Positions 1 to 9,008 are shown, counted from the stretch's first letter. The stretch is 64,000 bases of DNA from Marinobacter sp. SS5-14b (GCF_030541005.1 NZ_JASSVM010000002.1:682001-746000); one strand, 5' to 3'. Program-made: numbers and translations. Notes: generated by a model not told the origin, from the letters alone.

Positions 1-777
1 ATCAATTTTATCGGTGGCCATCTGCCGGGATATCAGGCGTCGTACTTTCCGGCTAAAAGACCGGCGGGTTTGCAGGCGAGCGAGAACGGCGTTGACCTGC
101 TTCAGCACCGCCGAATAGACATAGGGATTCCGGTGTGGAATGGCATGCCCCAGGTGGCTGCTGGAGAACGCCATACGGGTTATGCCGCAGCCGAACAAAA
201 CCTGACCGCCGAACAGCTTTCGGTATTCCTGCGCGTACTCGGGTTCCGGGTGGGCAATTTCGAGCCAGTCGGCCTCGATGCCCCGGTGAATAAAATGCCG
301 CGTGCGGCAAAGTGCTGCAGCCAGGGTTCGGTCCATATCCTGACGGCAGTAGTGATCGGGCCTGTCCGGTTGCCAGGTGAGTATTGCCTGGTCGGGTGTC
401 TGCTCAAAACTGAGGGTGACCGATTCGTTAATCAGCCGGTGCAGTCGCACGTACTGAATCACTGCTTCACCCAGCGTATCGCAGTTGAAGAACACATGGC
501 CCACCAACCCCATGCGCTCAGGATCGATGACCTGGCCGGCGTGCAGTCCAACGCCCGGGTCTCCGGTTAACTGTTCGGCCAGCTCCCAGAGCTGGTAATG
601 GGTTTCGGCGGGAATGCGAAGATCCGGATCGTTCAGTGTGCTTAACGTCAGTCCGGTTTCCTGCTCAACTTTCACGCGATTCAACAGCCCCCGGGTCTCC
701 AGGTAATGTACGAGCGCCAGCGTACTGGAGGCTGCCACATGAGGCGTATGTTCTTGTTCTGATTGCGCATCAATCAT
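1..777 (-). CDS. AraC-family transcriptional regulator, 3' end cut off by the window
   Basis: An open frame of 259 codons runs without a stop from an ATG at 777 to the left window edge. The translation begins MIDAQSEQEHTPHVAASSTL and has the all-helical ligand-sensing N-terminal domain of OruR/ArgR-like AraC regulators (Arabinose_bd type), with the typical stretch PERMGLVGHVFFNC near residues 87-100. The two C-terminal helix-turn-helix motifs would lie beyond position 1; the last visible residues (RRLISRQMATDKID) look like the start of that DNA-binding domain. Such proteins usually activate a nearby catabolic operon; the target is outside the window. The family is fairly sure, the ligand unknown. 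The plus-strand frame 70-570 is its shadow. Confidence 0.8.
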   Translation of the reverse strand, partial: MIDAQSEQEHTPHVAASSTLALVHYLETRGLLNRVKVEQETGLTLSTLNDPDLRIPAETHYQLWELAEQLTGDPGVGLHAGQVIDPERMGLVGHVFFNCDTLGEAVIQYVRLHRLINESVTLSFEQTPDQAILTWQPDRPDHYCRQDMDRTLAAALCRTRHFIHRGIEADWLEIAHPEPEYAQEYRKLFGGQVLFGCGITRMAFSSSHLGHAIPHRNPYVYSAVLKQVNAVLARLQTRRSFSRKVRRLISRQMATDKID

Positions 778-926
778 GCCGACGCCTGGCTCCCGAGGGT
801 ATCTGGTGATCGTGTTACAAAATGTCAAACGAATGGCACGGCGCGTCAACGGCGGCCCACCCCTTAAACGATAGCATGTGTTCCATCAGGTTGAATTAAC
901 CCAAAGATCAAAGCAGGAGACGTTGT

Positions 927-1019
927 ATGAAACAGGAAATTTTTGTACCCCACAGTGAAATGGAACGGGAAAACGTTGTTGCCCTTGCAGAATACCTGGG
1001 CAGCATTTTCTACTGCTGA
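927..1019 (+). CDS. Small ORF, 30 residues, function unknown
   Basis: ATG at 927 follows a good ribosome-binding site (AGGAG at 914-918, 8 nt upstream) and opens a 30-codon frame ending TGA at 1017-1019. The peptide starts MKQEIFVPHSEMERENV and ends in SIFYC, so it has an acidic amphipathic middle and an aromatic, cysteine-terminated tail. A strong rho-independent terminator (1050-1073) lies 31 nt after the stop, so this looks like a self-contained monocistronic unit between divergent araC and the ybfF-like gene. No family was recognised. It could be a small regulatory peptide, a modified-peptide precursor or a small RNA with a chance ORF; the ribosome-binding site argues for translation. Confidence 0.5.
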   Translation: MKQEIFVPHSEMERENVVALAEYLGSIFYC

Positions 1020-1049
1020 GCCATCAGGCCATACGTCTGTGACCTTTCA

Positions 1050-1073
1050 GCCGGGCTCAAGCCCGGCTTTTTT
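1050..1073 (+). terminator. Rho-independent terminator after the small ORF
   Basis: A perfect 7-bp GC stem (GCCGGGC / GCCCGGC) with a TCAA loop is followed directly by a run of six T. It closes the short transcript carrying the 927-1019 ORF and isolates it from the hydrolase gene downstream. Confidence 0.85.
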
Positions 1074-1166
1074 CCAAGTGATGCCCCACCCTGATTTCCT
1101 CTTGCTCTGTTCTCTGGCAGTGTTAGTGTAGTCCGCTACATTACATGAACCGGAGGCTGCCTGCGT

Positions 1167-1958
1167 ATGAGCGTTGAACTGAATCACCGGATTTCCGGCC
1201 AGGGAGAACCACTGATTTTACTGCACGGCCTGTTTGGCTCTCTCGAAAACCTGGGCGGGGTTGCCCGTCGGCTGGAAGATACCTGGCAGATTCACGCACT
1301 GGACCAACGCAACCACGGCAGCTCCCCCCACACCGATGATATGGACTACCCCGCAATGGCGGCGGACGTTGTAGCGTACCTCGATACTCAGGGCATCGAT
1401 AAGGCAGTCGTTCTGGGCCACTCTATGGGTGGTAAGGTGGCTATGCAGGTCGCGCTGAGTTATCCGCAGCGAGTGAAAGCCATCATTGTGGCCGACATAG
1501 CTCCGGTAACCTATGAACCCCGCCATGATGCGGTGCTTGAGGGTATGAAAAGCCTGGACCTCCGTGGCGTGAAATCCCGCAGCGACGCGGACGCCCGGCT
1601 GGCAGAGTATGTTGAAATCGCCGGGGTTCGCCAATTTCTGCTGAAGAACCTGGAACGCATTCCCGCCGACGAGCAAACGCAGGACGACACAGTGTATCGC
1701 TGGCGTCTGAACCTGCCGGTCATTGATGCCAGTTACCGGAGCCTGGCCGCTGCACCCCAGGGTGACGGCCCCTATGAGGGGCCGGTGCTGTTTATCAAAG
1801 GTGCGGATTCAGCCTACATACAGGAAAAGCACCAAGGCACCATCCGGGGCTTATTCCCCAACGCTGAGCTGAACATTATTGAAGGTACGGGTCACTGGTT
1901 GCATGCTGAGAAAGCAGAAACCTTTGCCTCGCTGTGCCGGCGTTTTCTGCAGCAGTAG
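1167..1958 (+). CDS. Alpha/beta-hydrolase, YbfF-type esterase
   Basis: 263-residue alpha/beta-hydrolase. The oxyanion-hole motif LLHGLFGS lies at residues 18-25, the nucleophile elbow GHSMGG places the catalytic Ser at 86, and the terminal GTGHWLHAEK carries the likely catalytic His near 242. The N-terminal pattern and length match the YbfF/acyl-ester thioesterase-like branch, active on short acyl esters and thioesters in the cytoplasm; there is no signal peptide. It is the first of four rightward genes for ester or lipid-like chemistry, but the 65-nt gap to the next one leaves co-transcription uncertain. The natural substrate cannot be read from sequence. Confidence 0.85.
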   Translation: MSVELNHRISGQGEPLILLHGLFGSLENLGGVARRLEDTWQIHALDQRNHGSSPHTDDMDYPAMAADVVAYLDTQGIDKAVVLGHSMGGKVAMQVALSYPQRVKAIIVADIAPVTYEPRHDAVLEGMKSLDLRGVKSRSDADARLAEYVEIAGVRQFLLKNLERIPADEQTQDDTVYRWRLNLPVIDASYRSLAAAPQGDGPYEGPVLFIKGADSAYIQEKHQGTIRGLFPNAELNIIEGTGHWLHAEKAETFASLCRRFLQQ

Positions 1959-2023
1959 AATGTTGTCCTGGCCGGTGGCTGGGTCCCGAAGGATAAAATC
2001 ATAACAACAGGCAGGTGTGCATT

Positions 2024-3109
2024 ATGAAATGGTTGTTGATAGGCGCGCTGGTGGTCTTTCTGCTTCTGGGTGGTGCTTTGTTAACGCCCTCGCCGATTGA
2101 CAGCCAGGCGTGGGAAGCGCCAACACCTCCCGCGATGACCGGCGTTATGCAGCCCAATGATTATTTGCGCCAGGCAGACCTGCTTGCGCTGGGACAGGTT
2201 TACGGACCGGAAGATACAACAATCGACGCAAATGGTGTGCTTTATACCGGTACCCAAGACGGTAAAATTGTCCGTGTACGGCCGGATGGCACGGTCGACA
2301 ACTGGTTGGAAACCGAAGGCCGACCATTAGGGATGGTGGTGGATGGTCAGGGCAACCTGATTGTTGCCGATGCCTGGAAGGGGTTGTTATCGATTTCGCC
2401 AGACGGTGACACAACCGTGCTCACCCGGGAAGCCGGAGGCACGCCGTTCCGCTTTACCGATGATGTCGTCATTGCCCCGGACGGCCGCATTTATTTTACC
2501 GATGCCAGTTCCCGCTTTCGACAGCCTGACTACCTGCTGGACTTACTGGAAATGCGGCCCCACGGTCGGTTGCTGAGATACAGCCCGAAAACCCGCAAAA
2601 CGGAGGTGCTACTGGGCAACCTGTATTTCCCCAATGGCGTGGCTGTGTCTCCGGAGGGCGACTACGTGCTGGTTAACGAAACCTGGAAATACCGAATTCT
2701 TAAATACTGGATTTCAGGCCCCAAGGCCGGCCGGGCCGAGGTATTTGCCAACAACCTGCCAGGTTTCCCGGATAACCTGGCGGTGGATGATGAAGGGCGC
2801 TATTGGGTAGCCTTTCCAACCCTGCGCAATGCCCAGGTGGATGCCATGCACCGAACCCCCTGGCTCAAGGACCTTGTGGCTAAGCTTCCGGACAGCCTGA
2901 AACCCCAACCGCAAGAGTATGGCCTGGTTGTCGCGTTTGATGCCGGTGGCAAGATGCTGGTGAGCCTGCATGACACCAAGGGAACACATCTTCAGGAAAT
3001 TACCTCGGTGAACCCTCATGAGGGTTTTCTGTATTTTGGTTCACTTCACAACGACCGAATTGGCCGGCTACCGTTGCAGGTCATTCCCGGTTTGGGAGAA
3101 ACACCATGA
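2024..3109 (+). CDS. SMP-30/gluconolactonase-like beta-propeller protein, membrane-anchored
   Basis: About 361 residues. An N-terminal hydrophobic segment (residues 3-20, WLLIGALVVFLLLGGALL) would anchor or export it, followed by a six-bladed propeller of the SMP-30/strictosidine-synthase/LRE type, seen in repeated motifs such as PDGTVDNW, PDGRIYFTD and FPNGVAVSPEGDYVLVNET. The family hydrolyses lactones or esters using a bound metal; substrate unknown. The upstream GTG at 2015 is possible, but the ATG at 2024 sits 8 nt after AGG and starts the hydrophobic segment correctly. Its stop overlaps the next start by 4 nt (ATGA), so it is translationally coupled with the thioesterase. Confidence 0.75.
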   Translation: MKWLLIGALVVFLLLGGALLTPSPIDSQAWEAPTPPAMTGVMQPNDYLRQADLLALGQVYGPEDTTIDANGVLYTGTQDGKIVRVRPDGTVDNWLETEGRPLGMVVDGQGNLIVADAWKGLLSISPDGDTTVLTREAGGTPFRFTDDVVIAPDGRIYFTDASSRFRQPDYLLDLLEMRPHGRLLRYSPKTRKTEVLLGNLYFPNGVAVSPEGDYVLVNETWKYRILKYWISGPKAGRAEVFANNLPGFPDNLAVDDEGRYWVAFPTLRNAQVDAMHRTPWLKDLVAKLPDSLKPQPQEYGLVVAFDAGGKMLVSLHDTKGTHLQEITSVNPHEGFLYFGSLHNDRIGRLPLQVIPGLGETP

Positions 3110-3576
3110 GCGAATCACCGGTCTTTGCCTGGGACCTGCCCGATCCGTTTACCCTGGGTATTACCGTCCGTCCGGAAGATACCGACCGACTGGGACATGC
3201 CAACAATGTTGTCTACGTGCGCTGGCTGGAAGACATCAGCTGGGCCCATATTGAGAGCCTGGGTATGACCTGGGCCCTGCATGAAGCAACCGGCAAGGCC
3301 ATGGCCATTACACGTACCGAGGTTGACTACCTGGCCTCCGCCAATACTGGCGACGAGCTGGTGCTGGGCACCTGGCTGACGGACTGGGATGGCCGTTTCC
3401 GTTCTGCCCGGCAGTTTCAGCTGATTCGGGTCGCGGATGGCAAGACTCTGCTTAGAGGGCTTTCTACCCATGCCTGTGTGGATCTGAAAACTCAGCGGCC
3501 CTCCCGTGCGCCCGCTGAGTTTGTTGCAATATTGTCCGGCGCTATGGTTCCGGGTGGCAGGGGCCTTGCGGGCTGA
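3106..3576 (+). CDS. Acyl-CoA thioesterase, 4HBT hot-dog fold (YbgC/FcbC type)
   Basis: 156 residues. The signature region DTDRLGHANNVVYVRWLED (residues 25-43) is the catalytic Asp/NN motif of 4-hydroxybenzoyl-CoA-type thioesterases, which hydrolyse short or aromatic acyl-CoA thioesters. Translational coupling to the preceding propeller protein (ATGA overlap at 3106-3109) suggests a shared process, such as clean-up of acyl esters. The Gly-rich last residues (GGRGLAG) are probably disordered. Substrate unknown; the family call is firm. Confidence 0.8.
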   Translation: MSESPVFAWDLPDPFTLGITVRPEDTDRLGHANNVVYVRWLEDISWAHIESLGMTWALHEATGKAMAITRTEVDYLASANTGDELVLGTWLTDWDGRFRSARQFQLIRVADGKTLLRGLSTHACVDLKTQRPSRAPAEFVAILSGAMVPGGRGLAG

Positions 3577-3657
3577 CGCCGATCGCCGGAATTTCTGCTA
3601 GTCTAAAACTGAAATCTGCCCCTTTGGGCCCCAATGCACGCCTGTGTGGAGACTCCC

Positions 3658-4638
3658 ATGGAACCCTCTGAAGTTACGGACACCAAGACCATGCACCGTG
3701 TGGTCTATGACCGGTTTGGTGACAGTGATGTGCTGCGGGTAGCGGAATCCCCGATACCGGTACCCGGTGACGGGGAGGTGCTCATTCGTATCCACGGCGC
3801 AGGGCTCAACCCCATTGACTGGAAAACCCGTCGTGGCCTGGGTTTTGTGGCAACCCAGTTGGAAAACAGCCTGCCTTGGGTTCCGGGTTATGACGCCGCG
3901 GGGGAGGTCGTCGAGGTTGCTGATGACGTGACCACACTGGCCAGGGGCGACCGGGTTATGGGTATGATTGGCTTCCCGACCGCCGGGGGTGCCTATGCGC
4001 AATACGCTGTCGCCCGGGCCGATGAGCTGGCTATCGTGCCCGAAGAGCTCGACCTGGTGACCGCGGCAGGCGTTCCGCTGGCCGCGTTGACGGCCTGGCA
4101 AGCGCTGTTTGAGGTGGCCCGCCTCGAAGCTGGCCAGAAAATTCTGATCCACGCCGGTGCAGGAGGGGTTGGCCACTTTGCAGTCCAGTTTGCCCTTGAG
4201 CGAGGGGCTCATGTGATTGCCACAGCCTCGGCTAAAAACCGGGATTTTCTGGCGGAGCTGGGTGTTCACGAAGTGATTGACTATCACACCACGGACGTTG
4301 CCGATGAGTGCTACGGCCTGGATGTTGTACTCGATCTTATTGGCGGCGAGGCTGGAAAGCGCTCACTGCACACACTGTCAGATTCCGGCGTACTGGTCAC
4401 GATTCCGACGGTTACAGCAGATGAGGTAATCAGTGCGGCCGAAGCCATGGGGGTCCGGGCACACGGCATGAGATGCCGGGCGGATGTGTTTCATCTGGAT
4501 GAGATTGCCGAACTGATTGAGGATGGCGATGTAAAAGTGCACATCGAGCAGGCCTTTCCACTGGCGCGGGCCGGTGAGGCCCATGACCTGCTCGAGGCAG
4601 GTCATGTCAGAGGCAAGCTGGTTCTGGATTGCCGTTAG
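3658..4638 (+). CDS. NADPH-dependent quinone-oxidoreductase-like MDR protein
   Basis: 326 residues from the ATG at 3658, chosen because GGAGA lies 5 nt upstream; an in-frame ATG at 3634 lacks a good site. A GroES-like N-terminal domain (HGAGLNPIDWKTRRG near 40-55, PGYDAAGEVVEV near 70-85) is followed by a Rossmann domain with the dinucleotide motif AGAGGVGHFAVQFA. The zinc-ligand cysteines of alcohol dehydrogenases are absent, so this is a zinc-independent reductase of the quinone or enone class. It ends 22 nt from the convergent antiporter gene. Physiological substrate unknown. Confidence 0.8.
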   Translation: MEPSEVTDTKTMHRVVYDRFGDSDVLRVAESPIPVPGDGEVLIRIHGAGLNPIDWKTRRGLGFVATQLENSLPWVPGYDAAGEVVEVADDVTTLARGDRVMGMIGFPTAGGAYAQYAVARADELAIVPEELDLVTAAGVPLAALTAWQALFEVARLEAGQKILIHAGAGGVGHFAVQFALERGAHVIATASAKNRDFLAELGVHEVIDYHTTDVADECYGLDVVLDLIGGEAGKRSLHTLSDSGVLVTIPTVTADEVISAAEAMGVRAHGMRCRADVFHLDEIAELIEDGDVKVHIEQAFPLARAGEAHDLLEAGHVRGKLVLDCR

Positions 4639-4660
4639 ACGGATTCGCCAGAGGTCCCGG

Positions 4661-6520
4661 TCAGTTGACCGGGGTGCCTGCAGCCTCCTGATTGCCGGTG
4701 CCGTTTTCCCGTTCTTTTCGCTCTTTTTGCGGCTGCGGTGGCACCAGGCTGATCAACACCCAATCATCTTCAGGCTCCAGGGTTTCCATATCCCTGACCG
4801 GGTAAATGTGCTCCTTGCTATCGATCACGAACATGACCAAAGCCTGCCTCTGGTATTGATCCAGAAACTGTTGATAGCTGAACTCATCGCTTAACTGTGT
4901 GGTCTTGACGCTGTAGCCCTGGCTGACCAGGCTGGCAAGCTTGGCATAGCTGACCCCATCAAACAGGCCCCGGGTTCGCTGCACCTTGCCGGCGGTTTGC
5001 AGCCGGGCTCGCTGATCCTGATCGCCCTCGGTCAGGCCGAATACCGAATCGTCGCCAAACCAGTCCACGAAATGGTAGGTGGCCAGGCTGTTCATCTGCT
5101 TGTAAGGCGAAAGAATCAACAAGTTGCCGATGCCCGTCAGGTCCATATGGGTTGCGGCGTGTTCCGATACCGGGTTGCCAAAGTACACAGGCAGGTTTTC
5201 CATCCTGGCCTGACGGACGTTTTCCCAGTTCGTGTCTGTGAGCATCACTGGCACGTCATGCTTGCCAAGGGACTTGGCGACCAGCCGGGCAATCGGATTG
5301 GCGCCCAGAATCAGGAAGCCGTGGGCGGGTGGTTCCTTCACGCCCAGCAGGTCTGCAATCGGGCGGGCGGTCAGGCTTTGCAGTGTTACGGTGGTAATGA
5401 TCAGCATGAACACCAGCGGAACCAAAGCCTCGGCACCTTCATATCCGAGCCGTTCCAACTGGAAGGCGAACAGGGCAGAAACTGCGGCGGCCACAATGCC
5501 TCTTGGTGCAATCCAGCTCAGATAGAGTTTTTCCCGCAAGCTCACCGATGTGCCGATCGCCGACAGAAAAATGCTGATCGGACGGGCCACAAACATCAGG
5601 CAGGCCAGCACCGCAATCAGGCCCCAGCCCAGGTCGGCGATGGCTGCAAACTCCACTCGCGCAGCCAGAATGATGAACAGGGCGGAGATCAGCAGCACAC
5701 TCAGCGATTCCTTGAACTCCAGGATGCTTTCCACCGGCACCTGCTTCATGTTCGCCATCCAGATGCCCATCACCGTGACCGTCAGCAGGCCGGATTCGTG
5801 TGCCAGCTCATTGGAGATCGCGTAAACACCGAGCATGAAGGTGAGTGTGCCAGCGTTATGCAGGTATTGGGGAAGCCAGTGTTTTCTGAGGGCCAGGCCA
5901 TTAAGGTAGCCCGCAGCAGCGCCAATCAGGAATCCTACCAGCAGGGTTTTTCCGAAAATGTAGAGAGAGTGGCCAAAGACATTGCCCTGGCCCCAGGAGA
6001 CAATGCCTTCGAAAACCAGTACCGCCAGCAGCGCGCCCACCGGGTCAATAATGATGCCTTCCCAGCGCAGGATGTTGGCGAGTTTTGAGGTCGGGCGCAC
6101 AGCCCTCAGCAGCGGTGCAATAACCGTTGGCCCGGTGACCACGGAAATAGCCCCGAACAGCAACGCCACTTCCCATGAAACACCTAAAACCCAGCGTGCC
6201 GCCAGTGTGCCGACGGTGCAGGTGACGATTGTCCCAACGGGAATGAGGTTGCGCACCATCTTGCCGTGGTCTTTGATTTCCTCATAGCGCAGGGTAAGGC
6301 TGCCCTCAAAAAGAATGATGGCGACCGCCAATGAGATCATCGGAAACAGAAGGTCGCCAAACACTTCGTCTGGCCGCAGAAAGCCGACCACCGGGCCGGC
6401 AATAATACCTCCGGCGAGCAGAAACAGGATGGCGGGCATTCGAACCCGCCAGGCTGCCCATTGGCAGAGCAGGGAAGTGACACCGATACCGGCGAGAATC
6501 AGAGCTGTGCTTGCGGCCAT
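4661..6520 (-). CDS. Cation/proton antiporter, CPA1/NhaP type, with C-terminal TrkA-N domain
   Basis: 619 residues. Roughly residues 1-395 contain about twelve hydrophobic segments of a Na+(K+)/H+ exchanger, including FLLAGGIIAGPVVGF, AIILFEGSLTL and ISVVTGPTVIAPLL. From about 400 on comes a soluble Rossmann-like TrkA-N domain (FLILGANPIARLVAKSLG) that would bind a nucleotide and gate transport, then an acidic/Gln-rich tail. It sits in the inner membrane and exchanges Na+ or K+ for protons, which fits a marine lifestyle. The stop of the upstream gene tcdA is 21 nt away, so the two may share a transcript. Ion specificity cannot be told from sequence. Confidence 0.85.
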   Translation of the reverse strand: MAASTALILAGIGVTSLLCQWAAWRVRMPAILFLLAGGIIAGPVVGFLRPDEVFGDLLFPMISLAVAIILFEGSLTLRYEEIKDHGKMVRNLIPVGTIVTCTVGTLAARWVLGVSWEVALLFGAISVVTGPTVIAPLLRAVRPTSKLANILRWEGIIIDPVGALLAVLVFEGIVSWGQGNVFGHSLYIFGKTLLVGFLIGAAAGYLNGLALRKHWLPQYLHNAGTLTFMLGVYAISNELAHESGLLTVTVMGIWMANMKQVPVESILEFKESLSVLLISALFIILAARVEFAAIADLGWGLIAVLACLMFVARPISIFLSAIGTSVSLREKLYLSWIAPRGIVAAAVSALFAFQLERLGYEGAEALVPLVFMLIITTVTLQSLTARPIADLLGVKEPPAHGFLILGANPIARLVAKSLGKHDVPVMLTDTNWENVRQARMENLPVYFGNPVSEHAATHMDLTGIGNLLILSPYKQMNSLATYHFVDWFGDDSVFGLTEGDQDQRARLQTAGKVQRTRGLFDGVSYAKLASLVSQGYSVKTTQLSDEFSYQQFLDQYQRQALVMFVIDSKEHIYPVRDMETLEPEDDWVLISLVPPQPQKERKERENGTGNQEAAGTPVN

Positions 6521-6541
6521 AGTGGGCCCCGGTTGATAAGT

Positions 6542-7348
6542 TTAGAGATTGGCCCGGCGGGCAATACGGTTGAGCAGTCTGGATGCCGCAAAAAAACCGA
6601 AACTGGCGGTAACAGGGCTGGCTGCACCAAAACCGGAGGCGCAATCGAGCCTGACTGGGCCGTCAGTGACGGGCTTCTGGTGGCAGACCTGGCCATCGGG
6701 AGCCGGGTAGGTCAACTGTTCCAGTGAGTATACTGCCTCAATACCAAAACGCCGCTTCGGATTGCGAGAAAAATTATAGTCCCGGCGCAGCATATTACGC
6801 ACTTTCGCCAGTAATGGATCCTGTGTGGTCTTGCTGAGGTCGGTTACCTGAATCTGTGTTGGGTCCATCTGGCCCCCTGCGCCGCCCGAGCAGACCACCG
6901 GAATTTTGCGCCGTTGGCAGTGGGCGATCAGTGCGGCTTTTGCCTTGACGCTGTCGATGGCATCCACCACCCCGGTCATGTCGTCGGTGATCAGCTCATA
7001 CACATTTTTTGTGGTCAGAAAACCAAAGTGAATCCGGATATCCGCGTGGGGGTTAATCGCCCGCAATCGTTCTGCCATCGCATCGGTTTTGGTGCGGCCA
7101 TATTGCCCCTGCAATGCGTGCAGCTGGCGGTTGGTGTTGGACACGCAGATGTCATCCATGTCGATCAGGGTCATGGTGCCGATGCCGCTGCGGGCCAGGG
7201 ACTCTGCCGCCCAGGAGCCTACGCCGCCCAGGCCGACAATGGCGATGTGGGCATTGCGAAAAGCGTTCAGGGCCTTGCGGCCATAGAGGCGCTCTATGCC
7301 GCCGAAGCGGAAAGCGTAGTCGTCGGTCGGCTGATTCATTGCGCTCAT
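6542..7348 (-). CDS. tcdA: tRNA threonylcarbamoyladenosine dehydratase
   Basis: 268-residue E1-like protein of the TcdA (CsdL/YgdL) family, which uses ATP to cyclise t6A37 to ct6A in tRNAs reading ANN codons. Visible are the adenylation Rossmann motif VGLGGVGSWAAESLARSG (residues 37-54), the NRQLHAL segment and the conserved C-terminal CASGFGAASPVTASFG. A membrane-facing C-terminal stretch is typical of the family. The second ATG, three codons in, is also possible. Usually partnered with CsdA/CsdE in enterobacteria; neither is nearby here. Confidence 0.92.
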   Translation of the reverse strand: MSAMNQPTDDYAFRFGGIERLYGRKALNAFRNAHIAIVGLGGVGSWAAESLARSGIGTMTLIDMDDICVSNTNRQLHALQGQYGRTKTDAMAERLRAINPHADIRIHFGFLTTKNVYELITDDMTGVVDAIDSVKAKAALIAHCQRRKIPVVCSGGAGGQMDPTQIQVTDLSKTTQDPLLAKVRNMLRRDYNFSRNPKRRFGIEAVYSLEQLTYPAPDGQVCHQKPVTDGPVRLDCASGFGAASPVTASFGFFAASRLLNRIARRANL

Positions 7349-7437
7349 TGGTTGCTCGTAATGATCTGTTGGCTTGCGCTGGGAGAGTAAAGGATGAATT
7401 GTAACGCAGCTTACGGTGGGAACTACAGGAAAGGAGA

Positions 7438-7463
7438 GGACGAACTCCGGCTGGAGTTCGTCC
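7438..7463 (-). terminator. Hairpin terminator after the Gly-rich lipoprotein gene
   Basis: A perfect 11-bp inverted repeat (GGACGAACTCC / GGAGTTCGTCC) with a 4-nt loop begins 27 nt after the lipoprotein stop. On the minus strand it is followed by TCTCCTTTCC, a weak U-tract, so termination may be only partial. Confidence 0.6.
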
Positions 7464-7489
7464 GTGGTTAGTTTAGGTCCGCCTCGGAG

Positions 7490-8776
7490 TTAGAGCCTCT
7501 TGAAGGTAAGGTTTTCAGTGGTACCGTCCTCTGTCACAGTCAGTGTTAAAGTGTTTCCACTGACTGAGCCTTTGAGATCCGCTGAGCCAACAAAGTCTGA
7601 AAGGCCCGCATCGGTGTTGGTGTCGACAATAATGTTGCTGGGGCTGATCACGGTGGTATTTGTATCGTAGCTGTAACTTCCTACCTCGGCGCCGTTACCT
7701 TCTTCGGGACCATCTTTCAAGAATTCCGCTTGAACATAGGTGCCGTCTCGCAGGAAAGCCAGCAAGAGGACTTCTTGATCTGCTGGGTTGGTATTCTCAT
7801 AGATCCAGGTGCCAACAATTCCGTCAGATTCAATTCTTATTACTGGAATGGTTTCTACAGGCTCTGTATTGCCCTCTTCATAAACGCTCAAAGTCGCATT
7901 TCCGTTAATGGATATTTCGACGCTTTCTTCGGCGGTGGCGGGGAAAATTCCAATATCGCCGTTCTCGTTGAAGAAATTTTCGGAGGCGGTCAGAACATCG
8001 TTTTCATCCACGCTGAACGTGCCAAACTCCATACCTTCCTCAGTTTCGGTTTGCAGTTCCTTTTCCTCAACATGCACGTAGGTGTTAGTGCTTGCATCGA
8101 AAGCGAAGAAAATAAAGTGCTCTGTACCATTTCCTGTTTCGGCACTTGTGTCCAGGATCCAACCCCCGGTAATCGAGGTCTCATTGGTGAACGAGACCCC
8201 CTCGTTATCAAGTGTGCCCTCAAGGTGAGACTTTGCCTCTGCCACACTGATCAGTGCAGTAGTTGCAGTGTCTTGGCCGCCATTCTGAATTAGCGTGACG
8301 ACAGCGGAAGAGCTTTCAAAATCGGCTGCTGGAATGCCGAAATCAACTTGTGTCGCATTGTTTTTGGCGGTGTCACTGATTGCAATGCCATTGCTTGGGT
8401 CGCCATCCGTATCAAGGGTTTGAAGCAACCTGGCGATGTTTACCACGGTATCGTTTGAGGTATCCGTAGTGCCTGCTATATCGAGTGGTGTAACAACACC
8501 CGCAGCAGGAACCGGCGGGAATTCCAGGTCACCGATGAAGAAGGTAACCTCTTCTCCCGTTTCGTATTCATACTCGCCGCTCGCATTGGTGACACCTTCC
8601 TTTGTTGCCGTGCGATATCCAATATTGCCCACCGGGCTATCGACGAACACTCCGGTTTCCGCAGTAGAGCCTGTTGTCGTGGGTGTGCCCCCACCACCAC
8701 TACTTCCTCCACATCCCGCAAGACCAACGACTGAAGAGACTGCTGCGGCCAACGCCAGTTTTTTAAAACCGTTCAT
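7490..8776 (-). CDS. Gly-rich-linker lipoprotein with repeated beta-rich domains, unknown function
   Basis: 428 residues. The start at 8776 is fixed by a consensus AAGGAG 5 nt upstream; an upstream in-frame codon adds seven residues without support. A lipoprotein signal ends in the lipobox L19-A-G-C22, followed by a flexible GGSSGGGG linker. After that comes GVFVDSPVGNIGYRTAT and the phrase VTPLDIAG, a module I associate with surface lipoproteins of marine gammaproteobacteria, then beta-rich, strongly acidic sequence with two lipocalin-like repeats (GGWILDTS... and GTWIYENT...). Cys22 is followed by Gly, so outer-membrane sorting is likely. Monocistronic. No enzymatic motif seen. Confidence 0.7.
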   Translation of the reverse strand: MNGFKKLALAAAVSSVVGLAGCGGSSGGGGTPTTTGSTAETGVFVDSPVGNIGYRTATKEGVTNASGEYEYETGEEVTFFIGDLEFPPVPAAGVVTPLDIAGTTDTSNDTVVNIARLLQTLDTDGDPSNGIAISDTAKNNATQVDFGIPAADFESSSAVVTLIQNGGQDTATTALISVAEAKSHLEGTLDNEGVSFTNETSITGGWILDTSAETGNGTEHFIFFAFDASTNTYVHVEEKELQTETEEGMEFGTFSVDENDVLTASENFFNENGDIGIFPATAEESVEISINGNATLSVYEEGNTEPVETIPVIRIESDGIVGTWIYENTNPADQEVLLLAFLRDGTYVQAEFLKDGPEEGNGAEVGSYSYDTNTTVISPSNIIVDTNTDAGLSDFVGSADLKGSVSGNTLTLTVTEDGTTENLTFKRL

Positions 8777-9008
8777 AACAACTCCTTGATTCAACAAAGT
8801 ACCTTGGCTCGCCCTGTGAACCAGGCTCTGCCCGAAGGCTCCCTGATGAAGGGTCCTTGAGATATAGCAAGGGGAGTTGGGGGGCGCCCCACCCGTTTGG
8901 GGAGTCCGGGGCAGTGATTTGTATGAAATGTGTAACTATGAGCTATTGGAATATCTTTAAAACCTAAGCTAAGTTGCGTAGTAAACAAAAATACAAGAGT
9001 GATTTGCT

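Noticed and set aside
70..570. 166-codon open frame on the plus strand
   Set aside because: It is antisense to a well-formed AraC-family protein open from 777 to the window edge; its own translation has no family resemblance.
4997..6088. 363-codon plus-strand frame
   Set aside because: Shadow of the antiporter gene; His/Gln-rich, low-complexity translation without domain.
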